Below, in pieces: positions 27,923-35,712 of a stretch of DNA of 64,000 nt. The position numbers were made by a program, and so were the translations under genes. The stretch lies in contig NZ_CP048711.1 in the NCBI RefSeq assembly GCF_010669285.1, positions 1,178,001 through 1,242,000 of the forward strand, given 5' to 3'. This DNA comes from Kineobactrum salinum. Its GTDB lineage: Bacteria > Pseudomonadota > Gammaproteobacteria > Pseudomonadales > Halieaceae. Position 1 is the stretch's first letter, and every line of letters begins with the position of its first letter. A model generated the notes under the pieces. The model was not told the DNA's origin. It searched no databases and was given only the letters and a program-made list of their open reading frames with translations.

Positions 27923-28663
27923 TCAAGATAAATCGGAAGGAGTACTATGATGATAGCGCGCCGGGCACCAATCCCGGTCGACCGCCACATAGCGCGCCAG
28001 CAATTCAGGCAACTGTGCCTCCACCTGATCCCGCAGCAGCAACTCACCCGAATCGCAATCCCAGCACTCATGCAGCACCGCCGCGGTCACGCCCCGCTCG
28101 CAGGCCACCGCCAGCGGCGCATAGCTGAGATGCCAGCGCTCCGCGGCGACACCGCCACGGTCATGCCCATAGGGCCGGAAAAAGCCGTGGGATTCGCCCG
28201 CCGCCATGCGTTCATCCAGCCACTGATGCAGCGGGGCGAAGGGGCCGTCCGGCGCTACCTCCTGCGGGCTCAACTGCAGCGGGTAGTCCGCCGCGACCGC
28301 GCGGTTGTCATAGATATCCAGGTCGGTGCCCCAGTGGTGGCGGGAGGTCCCCGGCAGCGCCGAGAAACGCAGAATTGCGTGTAGCCGGCTCACCGGGTCC
28401 AGGTGCAGGACGTCCACCGCGTTACCCCGGTCATCATGCACTGGACGCTGACCACTGGCCTTGCCGTTCCAGATCAGTCGCTGCCGTTCATAGGAGCGGT
28501 AGCCGCTGGCAATCGCAAGCCCGAACCCGGCGACCGCGGCGTCCCGCTGCAGCCGGGCAAAGGCCTCGGCAGCGGCGGGATGCAGGCGCTGGCCGCCATC
28601 CAGCGTGAGCAGGCCACTGTCATCCCGGCCGGTCAGTTGCGCCACTGTCAAGCCGGTGCTCAC
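27923..28663 (-). CDS. M15 family D-Ala-D-Ala carboxypeptidase (VanY-like)
   Basis: A 246-residue zinc peptidase domain protein of the VanY/M15B group, which trims the terminal D-Ala of peptidoglycan peptides. Motifs in order: IASGYRSYERQ near residue 51, SRHHWGTDLDI near residue 106 (zinc His and Asp), and AERWHLSY near residue 173 (catalytic Glu and zinc His). The start is a GTG at 28663 with GGGAGG 4 bp upstream. No signal peptide is obvious, which is unusual for this activity. The last ~10 codons run into the repeat-rich region, so the C-terminus may have been altered. Confidence 0.82.
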   Translation of the reverse strand: MSTGLTVAQLTGRDDSGLLTLDGGQRLHPAAAEAFARLQRDAAVAGFGLAIASGYRSYERQRLIWNGKASGQRPVHDDRGNAVDVLHLDPVSRLHAILRFSALPGTSRHHWGTDLDIYDNRAVAADYPLQLSPQEVAPDGPFAPLHQWLDERMAAGESHGFFRPYGHDRGGVAAERWHLSYAPLAVACERGVTAAVLHECWDCDSGELLLRDQVEAQLPELLARYVAVDRDWCPARYHHSTPSDLS

Positions 28664-28806
28664 GACGCCTCCCGCCGTGCACAGGCCGGGCTACGGTCCG
28701 CGGCAGGCGCTGGGCCCCAGCTCCGGGGGGCATGGCGTTTTGCCCGGTAAAAGCCGGTTCCTCCCTGTTGCATGCAAATCTCCTGTAATGGGGCCTGAAA
28801 CCTGGA

Positions 28807-28900
28807 TGGCACTTAACTTTAAGCTCGCTCCGGTAGAAGGTCGGCGTCCTGGGAGGATGTAGGCCGGGCTACGAAGTCCCAAATCCTTAAGTAAGTGCCA
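28807..28900. repeat. 94-bp MITE-like element (copy E, no core)
   Basis: Terminal inverted repeats TGGCACTTA (28807-28815) and TAAGTGCCA (28892-28900), 10 bp if the flanking A/T is counted. The interior contains GGTCGGCGTCCTGGGAGG, also found as the left flank and arm of palindrome B, and GGGCTACGAAGTCC, related to sequence just right of B. This looks like the same element without the palindromic core. A diverged relative lies at 27384-27465. Confidence 0.6.
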
Positions 28901-28972
28901 TTGGACTGGAGTCCCATTCTAGCAATGTCGGAACCGTTTCGTGAGCGGCCAAGCGGCAGCGCATATTTTACT

Positions 28973-29031
28973 GGCGAAGGGGAGGGATATCTGGTAGTTT
29001 CTCCGCGCTTGGACGCGGCGGCCCCTTCGCC
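28973..29031 (+). promoter_or_regulatory. structured dksA leader (long-range hairpin)
   Basis: GGCGAAGGGG (28973-28982) pairs perfectly with CCCCTTCGCC (29022-29031), and CCGCG/CGCGG (29003-29007 with 29014-29018) forms an inner stem. The structure sits 56 bp before the dksA ATG with a TATTTT -10-like box just upstream. A role in translation or RNA stability is inference. Confidence 0.4.
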
Positions 29032-29087
29032 GCCACCCTCACAGCGGTGAGTTATCTCCAGACACCTGATCGTATGGGACGTTAGCC

Positions 29088-29564
29088 ATGCCAAAAGTAG
29101 CAGAAAAGAAAGCGACCGCGAAAGCCGCAGCCGCGAGTAAGCCCGCTTCCACCGAGTTCAAGGACTTCGAGCCCTACACTCTTCGCAAGGGCGAAGAGTA
29201 TATGAACGAACCGCAGCGTGACCACTTCCGTCGTATTCTGCTGAACTGGAAGGCAGAGTTGATGCAGGAGGTTGACCGCACGGTCTCTCACATGAAGGAT
29301 GAGGCTGCCAACTTTCCCGATCCGGCCGATCGCGCTACCCAGGAGGAGGAGTTCAGTCTGGAGCTTCGCACCCGTGACCGCGAGCGCAAACTGATCAAGA
29401 AGATCGACATTACCATTGAGCGCATCAACCAGGACGATTACGGCTTTTGCGACGCCTGTGGTGTAGAGATCGGCATCAAGCGCCTGGAAGCCCGTCCTAC
29501 CGCAACCCTGTGCATAGACTGCAAGACACTTGCGGAAATCAAGGAAAAGCAGGAACTCGGCTGA
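29088..29564 (+). CDS. dksA: RNA polymerase-binding transcription factor DksA
   Basis: A 158-residue stringent response co-factor of ppGpp that binds the RNA polymerase secondary channel. It shows the coiled-coil region ([22 protein letters not shown]), the DxxDxA-type tip in PDPADRATQ, and the four-cysteine zinc finger CDACG...CIDCK at residues ~122-150. The N-terminal ~35 residues are lysine/alanine rich, as in longer DksA proteins of this group. It is followed by gluQRS as in other gammaproteobacteria. The ribosome site is weak (GGGA about 10 bp upstream). Confidence 0.95.
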   Translation: MPKVAEKKATAKAAAASKPASTEFKDFEPYTLRKGEEYMNEPQRDHFRRILLNWKAELMQEVDRTVSHMKDEAANFPDPADRATQEEEFSLELRTRDRERKLIKKIDITIERINQDDYGFCDACGVEIGIKRLEARPTATLCIDCKTLAEIKEKQELG

Positions 29565-29571
29565 TCGCCCC

Positions 29572-29597
29572 GGTGGCCGGTAGCAGTACCGGCCACC
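29572..29597 (+). promoter_or_regulatory. dksA-gluQRS intergenic hairpin masking the gluQRS start
   Basis: Perfect 11-bp arms GGTGGCCGGTA (29572-29582) and TACCGGCCACC (29587-29597) with a GCAG loop. It lacks a following T-run and ends one base before the TTG start of gluQRS, so it would bury the ribosome-binding region or stall readthrough from dksA. Confidence 0.6.
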
Positions 29598-29598
29598 A

Positions 29599-30498
29599 TT
29601 GAACCATGCCCGTCACCCCCCTGATCCCTACCGCGGGCGCTTCGCCCCTTCTCCCACCGGACCGCTGCACCTGGGCTCTCTGATTGCTGCCCTGGCCAGT
29701 TGGCTGGAGGCGCGCAGCGCCGGTGGTCAGTGGCTGCTGCGTATGGAGGATATCGACCCGCCCCGGGAGCAGCCCGGCGCTGCCCGGGACATCCTGCGAA
29801 GCTTGCAGGCACATGGTCTGTACTGGGACGAAGACGTGCTCTGGCAGAGCCGGCGGGGCGAGGCCTATGACGCCGCACTGGACCGGTTGCACGCCAGTGG
29901 TGCGCTGTTTGCCTGCCGCTGCAGCCGCAGGCAACAGGGTCCCGGGGGTAGCTGTGGCAGCACCTGCCGCGGCCGGTCTGTGGCCGCCACCGGACAGCCC
30001 TTCGCGCTGCGGGTAAAGGTACCCCCTGACTATAGCTGCCGCTGGCGGGACCCCTGGCAGGGAGAGCAATACTGGCCGCTGGGCCAGCAGCTGACGGACT
30101 TCATCGTCCGACGCAGGGACGGCCTCTATGCCTATCAGCTGGCGGTGGTAGTGGATGACGCCGCCCAGCAGGTCAGCCATGTGGTGCGCGGCTCTGACCT
30201 GCTGGATTCGACCCCGCGGCAGCAGCTGCTGCAGCACTTGCTGGGCTACCCGACGCCCGCGTACGCGCACCTGCCGGTGATCACCGATAGCCGGGGCCAT
30301 AAATTCAGCAAGCAAAGTCACGCGGCACCGCTGCAGGACACGGCGGCAACCCTTAATTTGCGCCGGGCGCTGGCCTTCCTGCAACAGGCTCAGGCCCCGG
30401 CGGCGGTGGATACGGTGGCTGACCTGCTCGATCATGCACTGGCGCACTGGTCGCCGGCGGCGGTGCCCCATGCGGCAGCGATGACCGCCCGCGACTGA
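29599..30498 (+). CDS. gluQRS: glutamyl-Q tRNA(Asp) synthetase
   Basis: A truncated glutamyl-tRNA synthetase paralogue that attaches glutamate to queuosine in tRNA-Asp. The HIGH-like motif is in FAPSPTGPLHLGSL, the KMSKS-like element is GHKFSKQS near residue 234, and the zinc-type cysteines are in FACRCSR and CGSTC. It lacks the anticodon-binding domain, as expected at ~300 residues. The only possible start before the conserved GRFAPSPTG is TTG at 29599, because an in-frame stop lies at 29581-29583 with no ATG or GTG between. A strong hairpin immediately precedes it, implying low expression. Confidence 0.9.
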   Translation: MNHARHPPDPYRGRFAPSPTGPLHLGSLIAALASWLEARSAGGQWLLRMEDIDPPREQPGAARDILRSLQAHGLYWDEDVLWQSRRGEAYDAALDRLHASGALFACRCSRRQQGPGGSCGSTCRGRSVAATGQPFALRVKVPPDYSCRWRDPWQGEQYWPLGQQLTDFIVRRRDGLYAYQLAVVVDDAAQQVSHVVRGSDLLDSTPRQQLLQHLLGYPTPAYAHLPVITDSRGHKFSKQSHAAPLQDTAATLNLRRALAFLQQAQAPAAVDTVADLLDHALAHWSPAAVPHAAAMTARD

Positions 30499-30594
30499 CA
30501 CTGGAATCAATCACTTATCCGCATTGTGTACTTGTTGCAGAATATTTGGCTAGAAGTGGCAAGTCTCGGTGCGGGAGGGGGCACTTCGACCGCC

Positions 30595-30708
30595 GAGACA
30601 TTATCCGGGATGCGGTGTTCAAGACGCGCCGTAAATCCGTCCATGGAGGCTCGGATGCGACTTCCATGTCGCATACGGTCTTGAACACCGCATCCCGGCC
30701 AATGTCTC
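30595..30708 (+). repeat. core-conserved palindrome, copy C
   Basis: 30-bp arms (30595-30624 with 30679-30708; 28 of 30 pair) around the 54-nt core. The arm sequence (CCGGGATGCGGTGTTCAAGA) is unrelated to copies A, B or D except for the innermost bases, yet is self-complementary. The inner hairpin has one mismatch (ATGCGACTT with ATGTCGCAT). Confidence 0.85.
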
Positions 30709-30765
30709 TCCCCTTATAGCCGATGACTTAGAGCACAGCAATACTTTCGCTAACGCCCAACCTGA

Positions 30766-30796
30766 CCGATGGCACGGGCTGTTATTCAACAGCCTG
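30766..30796. repeat. right-end fragment of the 20233-20385-type element
   Basis: CCGATGGCACGGGCTGTT and TTCAACAGCCTG closely match the right terminus of the 153-bp element (CCAATGACACAGGCTGTT, then TTCAACAGCCTG). The left terminus is not recognised here. Confidence 0.55.
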
Positions 30797-30865
30797 TTTA
30801 ACCTGCTTTACCCGCCCCCGGTGCTTCAGTAGTATCCCGGCTCACAGTGTTGGGGATTGCCAATC

Positions 30866-31042
30866 GTGTATATCAACCGGGCACTGCTCCTGATCATGGG
30901 GCTGGCCTTTATTTTTCTGCCTGCGATCGAGCAGTGGCTGTGGCATGCCGACGCCGGTTGGTATCGGCCTTTCCTGCTCTGGCTGGCGGCAGTGGCGGCG
31001 GCCTGGTGGAACCAGTTCCGCAGGTACCCGGATGAGCTTTAG
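30866..31042 (+). CDS. cbrX: CbrX-like small membrane protein
   Basis: A 58-residue protein with two predicted transmembrane segments (ALLLIMGLAFIFLPAI and FLLWLAAVAAAWW) and a polar C-terminus. The GTG at 30866 has GGGGA 9 bp upstream; a TTG at 30857 is an alternative. Its 3' end overlaps the cbrA start by 11 bp, indicating translational coupling. In Pseudomonas a small ORF called cbrX overlaps cbrA in the same way; the assignment rests on position and topology, since the sequence is too short to recognise confidently. Confidence 0.65.
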   Translation: MYINRALLLIMGLAFIFLPAIEQWLWHADAGWYRPFLLWLAAVAAAWWNQFRRYPDEL

Positions 31043-34007
31043 CCTGCTCGAGATCCTGCTGGCCATCGTGGCCTATCTGCTGGCACTGTTCCTGGTGGCG
31101 TATCTGGCGGAACGCGGCCTGCTGCCGCGGCGTCTTACCCATCATCCGGCGACCTACGTGCTGTCGCTGGCGGTCATTGCCGGGGCGATGGCCAGCAACG
31201 CCATTTTCGAGCTGGCCTACCGCTATGGTTATGGCTATCTGCTCTACTATATCGGCGTGGTTTTGATGTTTCTGATCGCTACCCTGTTGCTGCTGCCGCT
31301 GCTGCGCCTGTGCCGGGTGTACCAGTTAGCGTCGATGGCCGATGTGCTGACTTTCCGCTTTCGCAGCCATTGGGTGGGGGCCGCGGTTACCCTGGCCATG
31401 TGCCTGACACTGATGCCGCTGTTGGCCCTGCAGATCCAGGCGGTGGCGGACAGTATCCACATCCTCGCCGGCGCGCCCGACCGGCTGATGCCCGCCGCCC
31501 AGCGCCAGGACACGCTGGCGCTGCTGTTCTGCCTCATCATCATTGTCTTCGCCATTTTGTTCGGCACCCGCAACCTCACCTCGCAACAGCGCAATATCGG
31601 CCTGGTCACCGCGGTGGCCTTCGAATCGCTGGTCAAACTGGCGGCGCTGCTGGCGATGATGTGGATCGCGGTCAATGAGGTGTTCGGCGGCTTCGCGGGG
31701 CTGGAGCAATGGCTGGCCGCCACCCCCGAGGCCAGCGCCATTGTGCGGCAGCCGATCCAGGGTAACCCCGCCCGGGCATTGCTGTTGCTGTTCTTCGCCG
31801 GTGCTGTCTGCATGCCCCATATCTTTCACATGGCCTTCGCGGAAAACAAGGAAAGCCAGGATCTGCGGGCTGCGAGCTGGGGTCTGCCGTTGTACCTGCT
31901 GCTGCTGGCGATTCCGGTACTGCCGCTGGCCTGGGCGGGCATGCGGCTGGAACACGGCTTGCCGACGGGCTACACCGGCCTGGCCATCGGCATTTCCCTG
32001 CAGTCCCCGGGATTCACTGCGCTGGCCTTCATGGCCGGGCTTTCCGCCGCCAGCACGGCACTTATCGTCGCCACTTTAGCCCTTGCCAACATGTGCCTGA
32101 ACCACCTGATCCTGCCGCAACAGATATTGCAGATTCGAGGCGACCAGAGCCTTTACGCCCAGTTGAAATGGCTGCGGCGCGCGCTGATCACACTGCTGAT
32201 CCTGGCCGGCTACGCTTTTTTCATGGCTGTCAACGGCAAGCAGAACCTGACCCAGCTGGGCATTACCGCCTTTGCGGGTACCCTCCAGTTTCTGCCCGGC
32301 GTGGTGGCCACACCCTACTGGCCCCAGGCCAATCGCAAGGGCCTGCTTGCCGGCCTGCTGGCGGGGCTGGGTATCTGGTTTCTGCTGATGCTGCTGCCGG
32401 TGATTGGCATCCCCCTGCCCGAGTGGCTGGCTGCGCTCACCGGCCCCTGGCTCAACGGCAGTGACAATCCCTGGGCGCTGGTCAGCCTGACAGCTCTGGG
32501 AGCCAACGCGGGACTGTTTGTGGTGGTATCCCTGCTGACCACGACTACAGAGGAAGAACGGGTGGCCGCCGAAATCTGTTCGATGGATGTGCTCAACCGT
32601 CCCTCGCGGCGCACACTCTCGATCCAGAGTGCCGAGGAATTCATCGAACATCTGGCAGCGGGCCTGGGCGAGACCACCGCCCGCTCTGAGGTCAACCGGG
32701 CCCTGCGGGAACTGCAATTTGAGGCCGATGAATCGCGCCCCTATGCCCTGCGCCGTCTGCGCAGCCGGATAGAGGCGAACCTGTCGGGTCTGCTGGGCCC
32801 CGCAGTCGCCTTCAGCATCATCAACCGCTGCATCCCTTTTGCTGCCACTCCACGCGGCAGCGCGGAGGATATCTTTCTGATCGAGAGCCGGCTGGACCAG
32901 GCCGGCGGACACTTCACCGGGATGGCCGCTGAACTGGACAACCTGCGGCGGCATTATCGCCAGACCCTGGACAATCTGCCGATAGGCGTTTGCTCCCTGG
33001 CTCCGGATGGGGAATTACTGCTGTGGAACCGCAGCATGCAGCAGATCACCGCCATCCCCTCCTCCGCGGTGCTGGGATCGCGACTGGATTCCCTGCCCAC
33101 CCCTTGGCGGCAGATCATCGGCAACTTTCTGCACGAGGATGCCGACATGATCCTGAAGCGGGAGGTCTCGCTGGGCGAGGGCGTCTCGCGCTGGATAAGC
33201 CTGCACAAGGCCAGCGCTGGCGGTGATCGTGACGGCGACCAGATTCTGCTGGTGGAGGACATTTCCGACTACGAACGCCTGGAGCAGGAGCTGCTGCACA
33301 GCGAGCGCCTGGCCTCCATAGGCCGTCTGGCCGCGGGGGTGGCCCACGAGATCGGCAATCCGATCACCGGCATCGCCTGCCTGGCGCAAAACCTCGAGTA
33401 CGAGGACGATCCCGGGGAAATCCGGGAGACCGCGCGCCATATTCTCAAGCAGACCAGCCGGGTCAGCCGTATCGTCGACTCGCTGGTGAATTTCTCCCAT
33501 GTGGGATCGGGTGCCGGCGACATCCAGCTGCAGCCCTGCAACCTGGCAGACTGTGTCGATGAAGCCATCCAGCTGCTGCAACTGGACCATCAGGCCAAGC
33601 CGATCGCATTTGCCAACCACTGCGATCGCGAGCTGCTGGTGCTGGCGGATGCCCAGCGGCTGCTGCAGGTATTCGTCAATCTGCTGAGCAACGCCCGCGA
33701 CGCCAGCGACCCGGGCAGCCAGGTACTGATTGACGTCAGCCGGGAGGATGGCCAGGCCAGGATTGAAGTCGAGGACGAGGGCTCGGGCATTCCCCCCGAG
33801 TTGCAAAATCAGGTGTTCGAACCATTTTTTACCACCAAGGATCCCGGCGCCGGCACCGGCCTGGGCCTCGCACTGGTCTACAGCATCATGGAAGACATGG
33901 GCGGCAGCGTACAGATTCACAGCCCGGTGCGACCGCCGCCCCGTCCCGGCACCCGGATCTGCCTCAACCTGCCGCTGTGCAGCTACGCTGACCAATTCCG
34001 GTTGTGA
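31032..34007 (+). CDS. cbrA: sensor histidine kinase CbrA with SLC5-type transporter domain
   Basis: A 991-residue inner-membrane sensor. Residues ~1-510 form a 12-13-helix sodium/solute symporter (SLC5) domain. A linker of the STAC type follows (~520-640), then a PAS domain (~650-740, LDNLPIGVCSLAPDGELLLWN). A HisKA domain follows with the phospho-acceptor His772 in VAHEIGNPITG, and an HATPase domain with EGSGIPPE, FEPFFTTK and GTGLGLAL. In Pseudomonas CbrA senses carbon/nitrogen balance and histidine and phosphorylates CbrB. Size and synteny (dksA-gluQRS upstream, cbrB-pcnB downstream) match. The chosen ATG lies inside the end of cbrX. Confidence 0.93.
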   Translation: MSFSLLEILLAIVAYLLALFLVAYLAERGLLPRRLTHHPATYVLSLAVIAGAMASNAIFELAYRYGYGYLLYYIGVVLMFLIATLLLLPLLRLCRVYQLASMADVLTFRFRSHWVGAAVTLAMCLTLMPLLALQIQAVADSIHILAGAPDRLMPAAQRQDTLALLFCLIIIVFAILFGTRNLTSQQRNIGLVTAVAFESLVKLAALLAMMWIAVNEVFGGFAGLEQWLAATPEASAIVRQPIQGNPARALLLLFFAGAVCMPHIFHMAFAENKESQDLRAASWGLPLYLLLLAIPVLPLAWAGMRLEHGLPTGYTGLAIGISLQSPGFTALAFMAGLSAASTALIVATLALANMCLNHLILPQQILQIRGDQSLYAQLKWLRRALITLLILAGYAFFMAVNGKQNLTQLGITAFAGTLQFLPGVVATPYWPQANRKGLLAGLLAGLGIWFLLMLLPVIGIPLPEWLAALTGPWLNGSDNPWALVSLTALGANAGLFVVVSLLTTTTEEERVAAEICSMDVLNRPSRRTLSIQSAEEFIEHLAAGLGETTARSEVNRALRELQFEADESRPYALRRLRSRIEANLSGLLGPAVAFSIINRCIPFAATPRGSAEDIFLIESRLDQAGGHFTGMAAELDNLRRHYRQTLDNLPIGVCSLAPDGELLLWNRSMQQITAIPSSAVLGSRLDSLPTPWRQIIGNFLHEDADMILKREVSLGEGVSRWISLHKASAGGDRDGDQILLVEDISDYERLEQELLHSERLASIGRLAAGVAHEIGNPITGIACLAQNLEYEDDPGEIRETARHILKQTSRVSRIVDSLVNFSHVGSGAGDIQLQPCNLADCVDEAIQLLQLDHQAKPIAFANHCDRELLVLADAQRLLQVFVNLLSNARDASDPGSQVLIDVSREDGQARIEVEDEGSGIPPELQNQVFEPFFTTKDPGAGTGLGLALVYSIMEDMGGSVQIHSPVRPPPRPGTRICLNLPLCSYADQFRL

Positions 34008-34073
34008 CGGGACAGTACACGTTGGGAAGATAGCGGGCTACCCGGTTACCCCCTTACCCGGGTTGACTGGAAA

Positions 34074-34124
34074 AGTGTTACGGGGCAGGGTATGTTGTAG
34101 CACTTGTGTTCGGAAGGTAACACT
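34074..34124 (+). promoter_or_regulatory. inverted AGTGTTAC/GTAACACT repeat before cbrB
   Basis: Perfect 8-bp arms at 34074-34081 and 34117-34124, 35 nt apart, the right one ending 2 bp before the cbrB ATG. The GTTAC/GTAAC half-sites are the same as in the candidate CbrB site upstream of the small RNA (35563-35586). It may be an autoregulatory site or an mRNA stem that covers the ribosome site. Confidence 0.4.
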
Positions 34125-34126
34125 GT

Positions 34127-35560
34127 ATGCAACAGATTCTGGTAGTGGAGGATGAGTCGGTCATCAGGACCGCTCTGCGGCGATTGCTGGAGCGCAACGG
34201 CTACACGGTGGCAGAGGCCGCCTCGGTGCAGGAGGCTGAGGCCAAGCACAACCTGATCGATTTCGACCTGATCATCTCCGATTTGCGTCTGCCCGGCGCC
34301 CCCGGCACCGACCTGATCAAGAAGGCGGGCGATGTGCCTGTACTGATCATGACCAGCTATGCCAGCCTGCGCTCGGCGGTGGACTCCATGCGCATGGGGG
34401 CCGTGGACTACATCGCGAAGCCTTTCGATCACAGCGACATGATATCGGCAGTTGAGCGCATTATCGCCGATCATCCCACCCCTCGCGTGGAAGACAGCCA
34501 GCGGAGTGCGACCGTGTCTGACGACAGTGGCGATCCGGTCAGCGGCATCATCGGCAACTGTCCGGCGATGCTGCGCCTGTTCGAGCACATCAAGAAAGTC
34601 GCCCCCACCGACTCTTCCGTCCTGGTACTGGGAGAAACCGGCACCGGCAAGGAACAGGTGGCACGCAGCGTCCACCAGCACAGCAAACGGGCCGGCAAGA
34701 CCCTGATCTGCGTCAATTGCGCCGCGATTCCCGACACCCTGATTGAATCTGAACTGTTCGGCTATGAAAAGGGCGCCTTTACCGGCGCCAATGCCAGCCG
34801 CATGGGCCTGATCGAGGCTGCAGACGGCGGCACCCTGTTTCTCGATGAAATCGGCGAGCTGCCGATGGAGGCCCAGGCCCGCTTGCTGCGATTCATCCAG
34901 GAGGGTGAGATCCGCCGCATCGGCTCGGTTCACTCACGCAAGGTCAATGTCCGGCTGATCTGTGCCACCCACCGCAACCTGCACAGTCTGGCGGCCGAAG
35001 GCCTGTTCCGCCAGGATCTGTATTACCGGATCAATGTCCTGCGCCTGGCCCTGCCCCCGCTGCGCGAGCGCGGCAAGGACATCCTGCACCTGGCTGAGCA
35101 TCTGCTGCAGGTACAGGCCCAACGCCTCGGCAAGACAGGGATGGAGCTGTCGCCGCGGGCCATCCAGGCGATCACGACCTACCAGTGGCCCGGCAACGTG
35201 CGGGAACTGCAACATGCCATCGAGCGCGCCGTGGTCCTGGCGGAAGGCCAGGAAATCGACAACGAGGTTCTGGGTATCGACCTGGAGCTGGTGAATATCA
35301 ACCGCATCCGGGGCCAGGGAATTCAGACGGCCTCGCACCATACGCCTCGCAATATCACCTCCGATCCCGCTGAAGACCTGTCGCTGGAAGACTACTTCCA
35401 GCGCTTCGTGCTGGAACACCAGGACTCCATGAGCGAAACAGAGCTGGCCCAGAAACTGGGGATCAGCCGCAAGTGCCTGTGGGAGCGCCGCCAGCGCTTC
35501 GAGATTCCCCGCAAGAAGGCCTCGTCGGGCAGCGGGCGCCGCAGAAAGGCCGCCTCCTGA
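34127..35560 (+). CDS. cbrB: sigma-54-dependent response regulator CbrB
   Basis: A 477-residue NtrC-family activator. Receiver domain residues 1-120 carry the acidic pocket E8/D9, phospho-acceptor D52 in IISDLRLPG, and a lysine in YIAKPFDH. The AAA+ domain (~145-380) has Walker A GETGTGKE, the sigma-54 contact loop GAFTGA near residue 214 and Walker B FLDEIGEL. A Fis-type helix-turn-helix ends the protein (ETELAQKLGISRKCLWERRQR). With CbrA it controls carbon catabolite repression in Pseudomonas by activating CrcZ-type RNAs. A matching RNA candidate lies directly downstream. Confidence 0.93.
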   Translation: MQQILVVEDESVIRTALRRLLERNGYTVAEAASVQEAEAKHNLIDFDLIISDLRLPGAPGTDLIKKAGDVPVLIMTSYASLRSAVDSMRMGAVDYIAKPFDHSDMISAVERIIADHPTPRVEDSQRSATVSDDSGDPVSGIIGNCPAMLRLFEHIKKVAPTDSSVLVLGETGTGKEQVARSVHQHSKRAGKTLICVNCAAIPDTLIESELFGYEKGAFTGANASRMGLIEAADGGTLFLDEIGELPMEAQARLLRFIQEGEIRRIGSVHSRKVNVRLICATHRNLHSLAAEGLFRQDLYYRINVLRLALPPLRERGKDILHLAEHLLQVQAQRLGKTGMELSPRAIQAITTYQWPGNVRELQHAIERAVVLAEGQEIDNEVLGIDLELVNINRIRGQGIQTASHHTPRNITSDPAEDLSLEDYFQRFVLEHQDSMSETELAQKLGISRKCLWERRQRFEIPRKKASSGSGRRRKAAS

Positions 35561-35562
35561 GC

Positions 35563-35586
35563 GTTACCGGCGCCAGCCGCTGTAAC
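35563..35586 (+). promoter_or_regulatory. candidate CbrB upstream activating site
   Basis: GTTAC (35563-35567) and GTAAC (35582-35586) form an inverted repeat with a 14-nt spacer; the flanking GC/GC extends the arms to 7 bp. It lies about 125-150 bp upstream of the predicted RNA start, a normal distance for enhancer-binding proteins. GTTAC/GTAAC-type half-sites are, from memory, those reported for Pseudomonas CbrB. A further GTAAC occurs near 35605. Confidence 0.6.
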
Positions 35587-35686
35587 GCGAGAGAGAGTAA
35601 AACAGTAACAACAGCTCCTGTTTGCGCCCTTCCCCCAGCACCCCGGAAATTCATAAGCCATTGTTTGTAAAACGATTATTGTGTTA

Positions 35687-35702
35687 TGGCACAGGCACTG
35701 CA
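35687..35702 (+). promoter_or_regulatory. sigma-54 promoter of the CrcZ-like RNA
   Basis: TGGCAC-AGGCA-CTGCA matches the -24/-12 consensus TGGCACG-N4-TTGCA, with the invariant GG and GC exactly 10 bp apart. Transcription would start near 35713. Confidence 0.75.
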
Positions 35703-35712
35703 TTATTACTTG

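Larger units (their letters stand above)
30499..30865. other. 367-bp intergenic region with nested repeats
   Basis: Holds palindrome C (30595-30708) and a right-end fragment of the 20233-type element (30766-30796). A 13-bp AATCAATCACTTA at 30505-30517 also occurs inside that element at 20309-20321. No gene was found before cbrX. Confidence 0.6.

Noticed and set aside
27368-28128. Several 80-130 codon frames in the repeat region, and similar 60-codon frames at 39309-39498
   Set aside because: They translate palindromic repeats, recur in both orientations with the same peptide fragments, and have no ribosome sites.
34063-34097. TTGACT followed by TATGTT as a sigma-70 promoter for cbrB
   Set aside because: The spacer is about 22 bp, too long for a credible promoter.
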